Source: Candidatus Ozemibacter sibiricus
Lineage (GTDB): Bacteria; Muiribacteriota; Ozemobacteria; Ozemobacterales; Ozemobacteraceae
Direction of reading: 5' to 3'
DNA: 64,000 bases
Assembly (NCBI GenBank): GCA_003327425.1
Contig: QOQW01000005.1
Location: 1 to 64,000, forward strand
The number at the start of each line of letters is the position of its first letter. The first letter of the stretch is position 1. The position numbers and the translations under genes are program-made. The notes below the pieces were generated by a model. It did not search any database, was not told the DNA's origin, and was given only the letters and a program-made list of their open reading frames with translations. Shown one piece after another: positions 42,944 through 51,762 of this stretch.

Positions 42944-45615
42944 GCGATCCTCTGGAAGCGGAGCTGGCGAAGCGGGACCCGGCGGCCCGGCGACGCGCCC
43001 TGTTCGAGGCCTTTTCCCGGCGTCGTCACGATCTGCTTCCTGCCCTGGAAGCGTTCGCCCGCGCCGAGAAAGACGAGGAACTGGCCATCCTGGCGGCGCA
43101 GGTGTGCCTGTCGTTGCGCCATTTTCCCCCTGACCCCGCGCTCGAAAAAGAGATCCGCGATCTGCTGAAGCCCCCGGCTGATGTCGGGCTGCTGACGCCC
43201 CGAATGTGGGAATACCTGGCCCTGGCCGCGCCCCGGGAATTGATGCAAGCCGCCTTGCGCCAGTGTCGCCGAGGTCTGCCGCCCGAAGGGGTGCGCTTCC
43301 TCGAGAAAGCGCTCGAGCACCCTGATCCGGAAGTCCGCCTGGCGGCCTGCCGGCCAGGGGCAGCGGTCGGAGAACCGGCCGCGCTGGCGCATGTGCTGAG
43401 CCGCGTGCTGGATCCCGATGCGCGGGTGGCGCGGGAAGCGTTCGCGGCGGTGCAGAAGCTGCCCCGGGCCGAGCTGGCCAGAGTCTGCGAACAGGCGGTA
43501 CGGGGCAAAGACCCCTGGGTGGCGGGCACGGTGGCCCGTTTTTTCTCGGTCCTGGCGTGCGAAGAGTTGCGGCCCGCCCTGCAGGTCGCCCGCGACCATC
43601 CCGATGTCGAGGTGTCAGGGCAGGCCAGGGCGGCGTTGGATCGTCTCGACAAGGCGCAGGAGCGTCGCCACCTGATGGCGTTGCCGGCCAAGAGCCCGCC
43701 CGCCGGCGAGAAGAAGCCGGCAGGGGGAGGACGAGGGGTGGTGTCAATACCTCGTCAGCCGCCGATCATGCCCAAGATCGTGCCGGTGCCGGCCGGGGGC
43801 ATCCCCGGGAAGCCGGCCGGCCCCGCAGCGGGGGCGCTGCCAGGTTCTTCCGGCGTGACGCCGGGGCCGAAGAGCCCGCCGGTTGGCGAGCCCGCCCCGC
43901 CCTCCGTGGCGTCGCCCGCCGATTTCGGCGGCCTGCCGTCGGTGGTGGGCGGCTCTGCCTCGCCTCCTCCGGCGGCCAAGAAAGAGCGGGTGATTTCGGT
44001 GCGGGACCGGGTCAAATCCGCGCCGTCCGGCGAAGCACCCGCCGCGCCGGTGGCCGCTGGCTCTCTCGGAGAGCAGTTGGTCGCGGCCGCCGGGCGGTCT
44101 TCTGCCGCGGTTGCCGCCGCGGGCGCTGGCCACGGCCCCGGTGCCGTCCCGGCCGGAGGAAAAGGACCGGGCGTTGAATCCACCCCTTCTGTGGCAACCG
44201 ATGCCCAGACCTTGCTGGCCGGCGAGATCAGCTTCACGGTGGAGGACGCTCCGCGCGGGCCGGTCGGAGCCAGTGCGGCCCCGCCCGGCGTTGGAGGCAT
44301 GGCCGGGGCGTCTCCTGGCGGGGCAGGCCTGCCACCTGCGCCGCCGGTCCCTGGCTCCGGCCAGGCCGGAGGCAGAGAGCGGCCAGAGGGGCCCGCCGCC
44401 CCCGCCGTGCCCACAGCCTCTCCCGCTCCGGCCGCGCCTTCTGCGGGGGTGGCTCCGCCTCCAGGAGTGAGCAAGGGCCCCGCGGGGTCTCCTTCGTCAG
44501 GCGTGTCGGCGGTCGCGCCATCCCTTTCTCCTGTCGCTCCGCCATCGCCGCCGTCCACCCAGGGACCTGCGGCGCCATCCCCCTCCAGCTCGGCTGCGGC
44601 GGCAACGCCGTCGGCGTCGGTGGCGGCCGCCGCCCCACCACGGGGCGCTCCTTCCGCGGTGCCATCACCCTTCGCGGCAGCAACCGTCTCGGGAGCCGTT
44701 GCTTCGGCCGGCATTTCTTCGCCCGCTCCGGGTATTCCCGCACCTTCTGGACCCACCACCCCCGCTGTCCCCGTTGCTCCGGGGGCCCCTGCTGTCCCTG
44801 CCGCCTCCGCTGCTCCTCCCGCTTCCAGCAACCCCGCGCCGGCTCCTGCGGCCGGTCACCTGTCCTTCGAGCCGCCTCCGATGGCCGAAGCGATCCTGGT
44901 GCGGTATCCGTCCTTCCTGACCGTGCCGTTCGCTGCGCTCCTCGAGCCCAACACGCCAGCCGGGCACCTCGCCAGCCTGCGCACGTTCATGGAAGGGCTG
45001 CTGGGCTTCTTGAACTTCACCTTCCTGCAGACCTATCTCTTCTATGGCACCCGCTCCCCGAAGGGCGACCAGGTGGTGATGGAATGCCTGAAGGGCCATC
45101 TGGTGGCGCCGACGGCGGTGCGGTCGCTCCATCATCTCGCGCTTCTGGTCAAGAACGTGCCCGGCACCGATGCCTTTTTCACCTTCGCCCTCTCGCGCAG
45201 CCTGGCCGAGTCGGGCGAGAACAACCCCCTCGTGGTGGTGAAGGAGCTGTGGGAATACCTGCAGAGCCCGGTCGAACCCCTTGAAGAGACGTTACCGACC
45301 GCGGTGGCCGCCTTGCCCGGCATTCTGGTGGCCTGCAAAGGAATGCTGCACCATCCGCTGGTGATGAAAAGCGCGCCGGGGGCGCGCGAAGCCTTCTTCG
45401 ATCTGTCGGGGCCGCGGCCCGGGCCCCTCAAGCCGGCCGATCGCCCCAGTCTCGATCTGCCGCCTGGCGAGATCATCCTGCTGTCGCGCGATCGGGGCGA
45501 GGCCCTCGGCCTGTTCCCCTACTTTACATTCAATGGGGAACGTATTACCTTTGCCATACCTGATGCCAAGCAGGTTGCCATCCTCTACGAACGCCTCGAA
45601 CTGAAGGACGCCTGA
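42940..45615 (+). CDS. HEAT-like repeat protein with long Pro/Ala linker
   Basis: No known function. Residues 1-235 are helical repeats of HEAT type (DPEVRLAACRPGAAV; DPDARVAREAFAAVQ; HPDVEVSGQARAALD). Residues about 240-645 are an extreme Pro/Ala/Gly/Ser linker, disordered in character, with one embedded motif AGEISFTVEDAPRG. Residues 648-891 form a folded domain with FLTVPFAALLEPNTPAGHL, FLNFTFLQTYLFYG, and a terminal FTFNGERITFAIPDAKQVAI. There is no signal peptide or membrane helix, so it is probably cytoplasmic. Start and stop overlap the neighbours (ATGA and TGATG), so it belongs to one transcript with the membrane-fused and the transglutaminase proteins. Confidence 0.65.
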   Translation: MSDPLEAELAKRDPAARRRALFEAFSRRRHDLLPALEAFARAEKDEELAILAAQVCLSLRHFPPDPALEKEIRDLLKPPADVGLLTPRMWEYLALAAPRELMQAALRQCRRGLPPEGVRFLEKALEHPDPEVRLAACRPGAAVGEPAALAHVLSRVLDPDARVAREAFAAVQKLPRAELARVCEQAVRGKDPWVAGTVARFFSVLACEELRPALQVARDHPDVEVSGQARAALDRLDKAQERRHLMALPAKSPPAGEKKPAGGGRGVVSIPRQPPIMPKIVPVPAGGIPGKPAGPAAGALPGSSGVTPGPKSPPVGEPAPPSVASPADFGGLPSVVGGSASPPPAAKKERVISVRDRVKSAPSGEAPAAPVAAGSLGEQLVAAAGRSSAAVAAAGAGHGPGAVPAGGKGPGVESTPSVATDAQTLLAGEISFTVEDAPRGPVGASAAPPGVGGMAGASPGGAGLPPAPPVPGSGQAGGRERPEGPAAPAVPTASPAPAAPSAGVAPPPGVSKGPAGSPSSGVSAVAPSLSPVAPPSPPSTQGPAAPSPSSSAAAATPSASVAAAAPPRGAPSAVPSPFAAATVSGAVASAGISSPAPGIPAPSGPTTPAVPVAPGAPAVPAASAAPPASSNPAPAPAAGHLSFEPPPMAEAILVRYPSFLTVPFAALLEPNTPAGHLASLRTFMEGLLGFLNFTFLQTYLFYGTRSPKGDQVVMECLKGHLVAPTAVRSLHHLALLVKNVPGTDAFFTFALSRSLAESGENNPLVVVKELWEYLQSPVEPLEETLPTAVAALPGILVACKGMLHHPLVMKSAPGAREAFFDLSGPRPGPLKPADRPSLDLPPGEIILLSRDRGEALGLFPYFTFNGERITFAIPDAKQVAILYERLELKDA

Positions 45616-47417
45616 TGCTGCGCCCGATCCCCCGGATGTCGGTGACGATCGCCGGTCGCCCGGCCCCTTCGGGGATGGCTTCCCCCCTGCCTTCTCGCCG
45701 ACGGGTGCCATCGATGCTCTTCTTCATCCTTGGCCTGACCGCCTTGATCATGCTGTATGGCGGTCCAGCGGGGGCCCAGTCCGGCGATCGGCTGCTCGAC
45801 CGGTTCTTCCCTCCTCCCGCTCTGGCCCCGGTGCCGCCGACCCTGACTCTGCCTGCTCTCCCCGCCGTGCTGCCCGTGCAGGTCTCCGTCGAACAGCACA
45901 ATCAGGCGGTCCACCTGAACAATCAGGGCGTCGATGCGCTGCAGGCCGGTCGGGCCGATCAGGCTGTCAGCCTGTTCGAGCAGGGCGCCCAGCTCAATCC
46001 TGGCGAAGTCGGGTTGTGGAAGAACCTGCTGGCCGCCCAGCGCCAGGCCGAGCGCCCCCCCCGGGAGATCATCCAGACCGCCCTTCGCATCATGGCCATG
46101 GATCCGGCGGAAGGCATGGCCCCCTACGCCGCGGGCATGGCCTATCTCGACCAGCTCAAAAGTCCCCGGGAAGCCTTGCCCTTCCTGGCCGAGGCCGTCC
46201 GTCGCCAGCCCAACGAGCCCCGCTTCGCCACCGCCCTCGCCTCCGCCTGGGACAAAGCCGGCTTCCCTGATCAGGCCCTGGCCATTCTCAAAGAAAAGGC
46301 CGCCGAGGTCGGCGACGACCCCTATCCGCTTTATCTGCTGGGCAACCTGCTGGTGGCGCGGGGCGAGTTTCCCGCTGCCGTGCGGGCCCTGCGGTCGGCC
46401 AAAGCGAAAGACACCGAAGGGTATGCCCACGATGCCTATCTGCGGGCCCGCTTCGCGGCGGGCGATCTCGTCGGCCTCGACCAGGAGACGGCCGACGCGT
46501 TGCGTCGCTTTCCCCGCATCCTCAATCGGGCCAGTCTCGAACGGATCCTGTTCAGCTTGCAGCCGCACGAGTACGACTTCGTCGAGGAAGTCCGGGTCCA
46601 GATCGCGAACCCTGCCGACATCCGCACCTTCCATTTCGTGCTGCGCTTTCCTCCCGATGTGCCCGATCATCAGAAGGTCCAGGTCAAGGCGGCCGAGATC
46701 GAGACGCGCGGACGGCGGACCGCCGTCACCTGGACCGGCCCCGATGCCGACGGCCGGTTCAGCTTTCCGTGCACGGAATCGCCAGGCGCGACCGTCATCC
46801 TGCGGGTGCAGTACCGCCTGCAGGTGGTGCCCTGGCTGGGCCAGCGCGGGCCGTTCCGGCCGACTGCCCCGCCCGACCTCGAGCGGCTGCGGGCCGATCC
46901 CAAGCTGTCGCTGGCCGACCCGCGGCTGGAGCGGTTGCTGCAGCGGCTGGCGCGCGAGCCGGGCAACTTCCTGCAGAATGCCTACCGCGCGGTCGGTCGG
47001 GGCCTGAGCTACCGCGAGAACTTCGAGGATCGCTCGGTGGCGTGGGCGCTCGACCATCCCGATCAGTGCGATTGCACCGAATTCGCGCGGCTGCTGGCCG
47101 CCCTCGCCTTGAAACGGGGGATTCCCACCCGCGTGATCACCGGCTTTCTGGTCAAAGAGGAGTTCCTGCGCAGCGAAACGAACGTCGGCCACGCCTGGTG
47201 CGAAGTGCATTTCCGTGACAAGGGCTGGGTGCCGGTCGATCCCACCCTCGGGGTCACGCTCGACTGGGCGTATTTCGGCAACCTGCTATCGGACCAGATC
47301 GTCTTCGATTACGAAGAAGAGGGCCGCAAATCCCGGATCGGGGTCGATTTCGTCTCGACCACCAGCGACGTCGGGGTCAAAATCAGCAACACCTATCGGG
47401 TACGCCTGATCAGGTGA
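45615..47417 (+). CDS. Exported TPR protein with transglutaminase-like domain
   Basis: A 600-residue protein. A basic N-terminus leads to a hydrophobic signal or anchor (about residues 35-55) ending GPAGAQ. Residues about 95-300 hold TPR-like repeats (NNQGVDALQAGRADQAVSLF; LWKNLLAAQRQ). The C-terminal third is a transglutaminase-like fold with the full catalytic triad: Cys487 in DCTEFARLL, His526 in GHAWCEV and Asp542 in VDPTL. Such periplasmic domains are usually cysteine peptidases or act on peptides of the envelope; the substrate is unknown. The start overlaps the stop of the preceding gene. Confidence 0.8.
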   Translation: MLRPIPRMSVTIAGRPAPSGMASPLPSRRRVPSMLFFILGLTALIMLYGGPAGAQSGDRLLDRFFPPPALAPVPPTLTLPALPAVLPVQVSVEQHNQAVHLNNQGVDALQAGRADQAVSLFEQGAQLNPGEVGLWKNLLAAQRQAERPPREIIQTALRIMAMDPAEGMAPYAAGMAYLDQLKSPREALPFLAEAVRRQPNEPRFATALASAWDKAGFPDQALAILKEKAAEVGDDPYPLYLLGNLLVARGEFPAAVRALRSAKAKDTEGYAHDAYLRARFAAGDLVGLDQETADALRRFPRILNRASLERILFSLQPHEYDFVEEVRVQIANPADIRTFHFVLRFPPDVPDHQKVQVKAAEIETRGRRTAVTWTGPDADGRFSFPCTESPGATVILRVQYRLQVVPWLGQRGPFRPTAPPDLERLRADPKLSLADPRLERLLQRLAREPGNFLQNAYRAVGRGLSYRENFEDRSVAWALDHPDQCDCTEFARLLAALALKRGIPTRVITGFLVKEEFLRSETNVGHAWCEVHFRDKGWVPVDPTLGVTLDWAYFGNLLSDQIVFDYEEEGRKSRIGVDFVSTTSDVGVKISNTYRVRLIR

Positions 47418-47434
47418 GAGAAAGGGTTGATGCG

Positions 47435-48847
47435 ATGAATCCGCATATTTTCAAGGAATATGACATTCGGGGGGTGGTCGAGCGCGACTTCTCGCCCGAC
47501 CTGGTCGGCGATATCGGTCGGGCCTTCGTCACCTGGATCCGGCAGCAAGGGCCGAAATCCGAGCTGGCCCTGGCCGTGGGGCGCGATGTGCGGTTGAGCA
47601 GCCCGCCGTTGTTCGAATGGCTGGTCAAAGGCCTGTGCGACATGGGGGTGGAGGTGATCGACCTGGGGGTCTGCCCGACCCCGCTCGTCTACTACAGCCT
47701 CTTCCATCTGCCCGTCGATGGGGCGGTCATGATCACGGGCAGCCACAATCCCAAAGAGTTCAATGGGTTCAAGCTCTGCTACAACCGCACCACCTTGTTC
47801 GGCCGCCAGATCCAGGAGATCAGGAAGCTGGTCGAGGAGAAGCGCTTCCATCCGCGCGCCGGGTGGAAGAAGCACCACAGCGACATCATCGCCGCCTATC
47901 GCGAGTACCAGCGGCATCGGCATGCGGCCCTGGCGGTCGGCAAGCCCCACCTGAAGGTGGTGATCGATGCGGGGAACGGCACCGCCGGCCCGGTGGCGCC
48001 GCCCATCTTCCGTGATCTGGGGTGCGAGGTGGTCGAACTGTTCTGCGAGCCGGATGGTGCCTTTCCCCACCATCACCCCGATCCGACCATTCCCGCCAAT
48101 CTGCAGGCGCTGATCGAGACGGTCCGAACCACGGGCGCCGATCTCGGCTTCGCCTTCGACGGCGATGCCGACCGGTTGGGCGTGGTCGACGAGAAGGGGA
48201 CGATCCTGTGGGGCGATGAGATCATGATCGTGCTGGCCCGCGACATCCTGCGCCGGCATCCGGGGGCGGCGATCATCGGCGAGGTCAAGTGCAGTTCGCG
48301 CATGTATCGCGAGATCACGAAGGCGGGCGGCCGGGCCATCATGTGGAAGACCGGCCATTCGCTGATCAAGAACAAGATGAAAGAGGAGCATGCCCTGCTG
48401 GCCGGCGAGATGAGCGGTCACATCTTCTTCGCCGAAGACTACTTCGGCTACGACGATGCCATCCATGCCGCCCTCGAGGTGGCGACCATCCTGCATCAGG
48501 CCAAGAAGAACGGTCCCTGGCGGATGTCCGATTTCCTGGCCGATCTGCCGCCGGTGCAGGTCACGCCCGAGATCCGGATCGATTGCCCCGATGACGAAAA
48601 GTTCCGGGTCATCGAGCGCATGCGGGCGCGGTTGCAGGAGCATCAGGCGGCGGGGCGCGAACCGCGGATCATCGGCTGGAACGACATCGACGGCGTGCGG
48701 GTCGATTTCGAGCGAGGCTGGGGCTTGTTGCGTGCCTCGAACACGCAGCCGGTGCTGGTTTCACGGTTCGAGGCCGAAACGGCCGAGCGGCTGACCACCT
48801 ATCAAGGACTGTTCGAGACGCTGCTGCGGGAGTCCCGCGGTGGCTGA
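47435..48847 (+). CDS. Phosphomannomutase/phosphoglucomutase
   Basis: Alpha-D-phosphohexomutase of 470 residues that interconverts hexose-6-phosphate and hexose-1-phosphate, feeding GDP-mannose or UDP-glucose precursors. All four signature regions are visible: YDIRG near the N-terminus, the phosphoserine loop TGSHNP with Ser103, the metal loop DGDADR at 242-247, and the sugar loop GEMSGH. The phosphate-binding end has RASNTQPVLVSRFEA. Start chosen at ATG 47435 with GAGAAAGGG upstream; GTG 47414 overlaps the preceding gene. It probably supplies the glycan genes in the first 25 kb. Confidence 0.92.
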   Translation: MNPHIFKEYDIRGVVERDFSPDLVGDIGRAFVTWIRQQGPKSELALAVGRDVRLSSPPLFEWLVKGLCDMGVEVIDLGVCPTPLVYYSLFHLPVDGAVMITGSHNPKEFNGFKLCYNRTTLFGRQIQEIRKLVEEKRFHPRAGWKKHHSDIIAAYREYQRHRHAALAVGKPHLKVVIDAGNGTAGPVAPPIFRDLGCEVVELFCEPDGAFPHHHPDPTIPANLQALIETVRTTGADLGFAFDGDADRLGVVDEKGTILWGDEIMIVLARDILRRHPGAAIIGEVKCSSRMYREITKAGGRAIMWKTGHSLIKNKMKEEHALLAGEMSGHIFFAEDYFGYDDAIHAALEVATILHQAKKNGPWRMSDFLADLPPVQVTPEIRIDCPDDEKFRVIERMRARLQEHQAAGREPRIIGWNDIDGVRVDFERGWGLLRASNTQPVLVSRFEAETAERLTTYQGLFETLLRESRGG

Positions 48848-49973
48848 CCGGCCCAGGGCGCGAACCCGGGCGGCGGTGCAACGGGGCCAGGCGGCAGTCC
48901 AGGTCGGGGCGTGGCCGGCGCCTGACCGGCGTCCCGGTTTGGTCCAATTGACGATTGGTATCATTTTGATTTTTGTACAATGCATGTCGGCCGACGGCTG
49001 GCAGGTCGCTCTGGGGCCGGCCGACGTGGGGCGCGGCGCGCCGGGGGAGATCGTCGTCATCGACGCCGACCGCTGGTCGCGGACCGGTCTGCAGAAGCTG
49101 GCCGACCGCGGTGTGGTGCCGGTGGCATGGCTCGATGTCGCCCATCCCGAGGACGGGCGTACGTATTTGGTCGGCCTGCCGACCAAGGATCTGTACGTGC
49201 CGCTGCCGGTGCCGCGCGGCAAACGGGGCGTGCGTGGTCCCCGGCGGCTGGCCCGGTTCTACCAGACCTCCTGGCGGGAAGCCTTGCGGCGACGGGTGCG
49301 CGAGCTGGCCCACAAGGGCGTGGCCGGACTGTTCTTCACCGGCACCGATGCCCACCGGTGGCTGACCGACCACCCGGTGGGCCGCACCGCGATGCAGGAT
49401 CTGCTGGCCGACCTGGCGCGGGAGTTCCGGGCGCATCGGGCGGAGGCGCTGATCCTGTTGCATGGCGATGTGGCGCTGGCGACCGATGCCCGTCTGGCCT
49501 CGCTCGTCGACGGCCTGGTGCTCGACGGCCTGTGGTTCGGGCCGGGCGGTCGCACGATCAGACCCTGGGAGCGGGAACGGCGGCTCGCCGCCGTCGCCTG
49601 GTGGCTGGAAGGTCGGTCGGGGCCCGCGGTGGGTGCTGCCCTCACGCCGAGGTCATCTCTTAAAGCTGGGCGCTCCGCCGAGGCGGGGTCGGCGGGGCCA
49701 TCCTCGGTCGCAGGCGAACCGTCCTCCGCTGGGATGGCGTCGGCGTCGCTCTCGCCCGGGCCGATCGTGCCTGGCGCGGGCGGCTCGATGGTTGCTCGGC
49801 GTGCTTCGGCGGCCCAGGCGCAGGGGCCGGTCGCCCTGGCCCGGCCGCGCCGGCGATTCCTGCTGGCCCTGGAGCAGGCCGATTCCCCCGCCCGGCAGGC
49901 GCGGGCGCGCGCCGCCGGGGCCGCGCTGGGCATCGAGGTCGGGATCGCTTCGCTGCCCTTGATTCTTCCCTGA
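48840..49973 (+). CDS. GH114-like putative polysaccharide-active protein
   Basis: About 377 residues. After a hydrophobic stretch (residues 34-48) the sequence fits the endo-alpha-1,4-polygalactosaminidase/TM1410-like barrel: GEIVVIDADRWSRTGLQKL, VVPVAWLDVAHPED, a FYQTSWREAL segment, ELAHKGVAGLFFTGTDAH and SLVDGLVLDGLWFG. The C-terminal 100 residues are low-complexity with LALEQADSPARQARA. Such proteins trim extracellular amino-polysaccharide. GTG 48840 overlaps the mutase stop; ATG 48984 would omit the hydrophobic segment, which looks like a weak export signal (FVQC could be a poor lipobox). Assignment is by pattern only. Confidence 0.55.
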   Translation: MADRPRARTRAAVQRGQAAVQVGAWPAPDRRPGLVQLTIGIILIFVQCMSADGWQVALGPADVGRGAPGEIVVIDADRWSRTGLQKLADRGVVPVAWLDVAHPEDGRTYLVGLPTKDLYVPLPVPRGKRGVRGPRRLARFYQTSWREALRRRVRELAHKGVAGLFFTGTDAHRWLTDHPVGRTAMQDLLADLAREFRAHRAEALILLHGDVALATDARLASLVDGLVLDGLWFGPGGRTIRPWERERRLAAVAWWLEGRSGPAVGAALTPRSSLKAGRSAEAGSAGPSSVAGEPSSAGMASASLSPGPIVPGAGGSMVARRASAAQAQGPVALARPRRRFLLALEQADSPARQARARAAGAALGIEVGIASLPLILP

Positions 49974-49991
49974 CAATCACAAGGAGGTCGC

Positions 49992-50759
49992 ATGGTCTCG
50001 CGTCAGGAGCTGGTGTCCTATCTCGACACCCTGTTCAATGTCCCCACGTTTCCGGATGTCTCTTACAATGGCCTGCAGTTCGAAGGCGCGGGCGAGGTCG
50101 AGGTGATCGCCACCGGCGTCGATGCCACGGTGCCGTTCTTCCAGGCGGCCCGGCAGGCCGGGGCCCAGTTCGCCATCGTGCATCATGGCCTGTTCTGGAA
50201 GGGCAAGGAATGGCGTCGGCTCGATCGCTTCGCTCGCCAGACCGTGCGCGAACTCGAGCAGGGAGACCTGTCGCTCTACGCCTTGCATCTGCCGCTCGAT
50301 GGGCACCCGGAGCTGGGCAATAACGCCCGGTTGGCGCAGGCGCTCGGGCTGAAGGTGACGGGGCCCTTCGGCGAGTTCATGGGCCAGAAGATCGGCTGGG
50401 TGGGGCGGGCGGCCCGGCCGTTGACGGTCGAGGCGTTCCGGCGCCGCTGCGAAACCGCCATCGGGCCGGTGTTGCATCACCTCGCCTTCGGCCCCGCGCG
50501 CTTCACGCAGGTGGGCATCGTGTCCGGCGGGGGCTGGGATGCGGTCACCGACCAGCTGGTCTACGACGGGCAGGTCCAGGCGGTGGTGACCGGCGAGGCC
50601 ATCCATCAGGCCGTCGCCCTCTGCCGCGATCGCGGCGTCCATCTCTTCGCCTGCGGCCACTACGCGACGGAGACCTTCGGCGTCAAAGCCCTCGGCGAGC
50701 ATCTCGCCCGCACCTTTCGGGTCAAGCACCGGTTCATCGATCTGCCGACCGGTCTGTGA
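49992..50759 (+). CDS. Nif3-like dinuclear metal centre protein
   Basis: Nif3/YbgI family (DUF34), 255 residues. Conserved metal-binding segments are visible: SYNGLQFEG near the N-terminus, ATGVDATVPFF, FAIVHHGLFWKGKEW with the His pair, ALHLPLDGHPELGNNARL with a further His/Asp, and near the end ACGHYATETFGVKAL providing His and Glu. The family forms hexameric rings; its physiological substrate is unresolved (annotated as GTP cyclohydrolase-like). The Shine-Dalgarno AAGGAGGT at 49981-49988 is perfect, giving a firm start. The 3' end overlaps the convergent STN-type gene by 26 bases. Confidence 0.9.
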   Translation: MVSRQELVSYLDTLFNVPTFPDVSYNGLQFEGAGEVEVIATGVDATVPFFQAARQAGAQFAIVHHGLFWKGKEWRRLDRFARQTVRELEQGDLSLYALHLPLDGHPELGNNARLAQALGLKVTGPFGEFMGQKIGWVGRAARPLTVEAFRRRCETAIGPVLHHLAFGPARFTQVGIVSGGGWDAVTDQLVYDGQVQAVVTGEAIHQAVALCRDRGVHLFACGHYATETFGVKALGEHLARTFRVKHRFIDLPTGL

Positions 50760-51762
50760 GGGACGAAGACGCCGTTTCGGAACAGGACGACGAGGCGGGA
50801 ACCGGCTGCTCGGTCGTCGGTTGATCGGTGGCGAGGCTGGCGGGCCGTGCGGGCTCGGTGGCAAGGCGGCCCGTCGCTGTGGGGCCCGGCGTGGCTGTCG
50901 ACGCGCTCGATACCATGCTTGCCGATGGATGGGCCGATGCGCTGGTCGATGCGCTGAGCGGTTCGCTCGCCATTCCAGGGGCTGGCGAATGGGGAGTGGG
51001 GGGCGGCAGGATGTCGGCCAGGCGGCCGCGGGGGGCCAGATAGACGGCCGCTGTGGCATAGCCGCATTCCCCGCTGACCGCCAGCGCCACCCCGTGCAGA
51101 ACCAGGGGCCAGGGCAGATCATGCAGGCGAGCAGTGAGGGTGCCTGTCAGTTCGGGGTGCCGGATGATCCGGACAGGCACCTGGGCGGCCAGGAGCCCGA
51201 GTACCTGCTCCAGATCGGCTCGCTTGCAAACCAGGGTGATCGGTCGGGTGGCCAGAGGCGTGGGCGGGGGCGGGGAGGCGAAGCGTGGCGCGAAGAGAGC
51301 GGTCTGCGGGCGGGTCAGAATATGCAGGGAGATGGTTCCCACCGACTCGGAGATCGCTGCCAGGCCGGCGAGTTCGGCCAGCTCGCGCAAGGCCAGGCGG
51401 AATGGGCGCTGATGGAGGGCCAGCGTGACCAGCGGTTCGGGGGTTGGGGCCGGCAGGAGGTAGCCGCCTGACGGGGCAGGCACCAACAACGATAAGGCGA
51501 GGCTGATGGGGCAGGATGCGAGGGTCAGGCTCACCGGCGGACCGTGGTCGCTGGCGTGAAGATCTGGCGTGCGACCGGCCGTGGCGGTCACCTGCACGGG
51601 TGGGCTGGCCTCGCTCGTTTCTGAAGCTTCGGAAGGGGCGAACGGATCGAGATCGGCAGGGAATGGGTTGGGGCGTTCGGCCTTGGCGTTGGTGAGCCCC
51701 GGCCCTGCGATGGCGAGGCAGACCAGGCTGGCGATGGCCAGGCGTCGGCGCCAAGAGGTCAT
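50734..51762 (-). CDS. Exported protein with secretin/TonB short N-terminal (STN)-like domains
   Basis: A 342-residue protein. Residues 1-29 are a signal peptide (RRLAIASLVCLAIAGPGLTNAKA). Two regions resemble STN or N0-type domains: VSLTLASCPISLALSLL with TLALHQRPFRLALRELAELAG, and ITLVCKRADLEQVLGLLAAQ with GTLTARLHDLPWPLVLHGVA. The remaining 95 residues are Ser/Thr/Ala/Pro-rich. There is no secretin channel domain, so it may be an accessory or sensor for an outer-membrane complex. It directly follows the DUF4185-like gene (4-base overlap) in the minus-strand cluster. Confidence 0.6.
   Translation of the reverse strand: MTSWRRRLAIASLVCLAIAGPGLTNAKAERPNPFPADLDPFAPSEASETSEASPPVQVTATAGRTPDLHASDHGPPVSLTLASCPISLALSLLVPAPSGGYLLPAPTPEPLVTLALHQRPFRLALRELAELAGLAAISESVGTISLHILTRPQTALFAPRFASPPPPTPLATRPITLVCKRADLEQVLGLLAAQVPVRIIRHPELTGTLTARLHDLPWPLVLHGVALAVSGECGYATAAVYLAPRGRLADILPPPTPHSPAPGMASEPLSASTSASAHPSASMVSSASTATPGPTATGRLATEPARPASLATDQPTTEQPVPASSSCSETASSSLTDRSADR

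Noticed and set aside
48948-48981. TTGACG and TACAAT as a full promoter
   Set aside because: The spacer is 22 bases, too long for sigma-70; mentioned only as a feature of the AT-rich patch.
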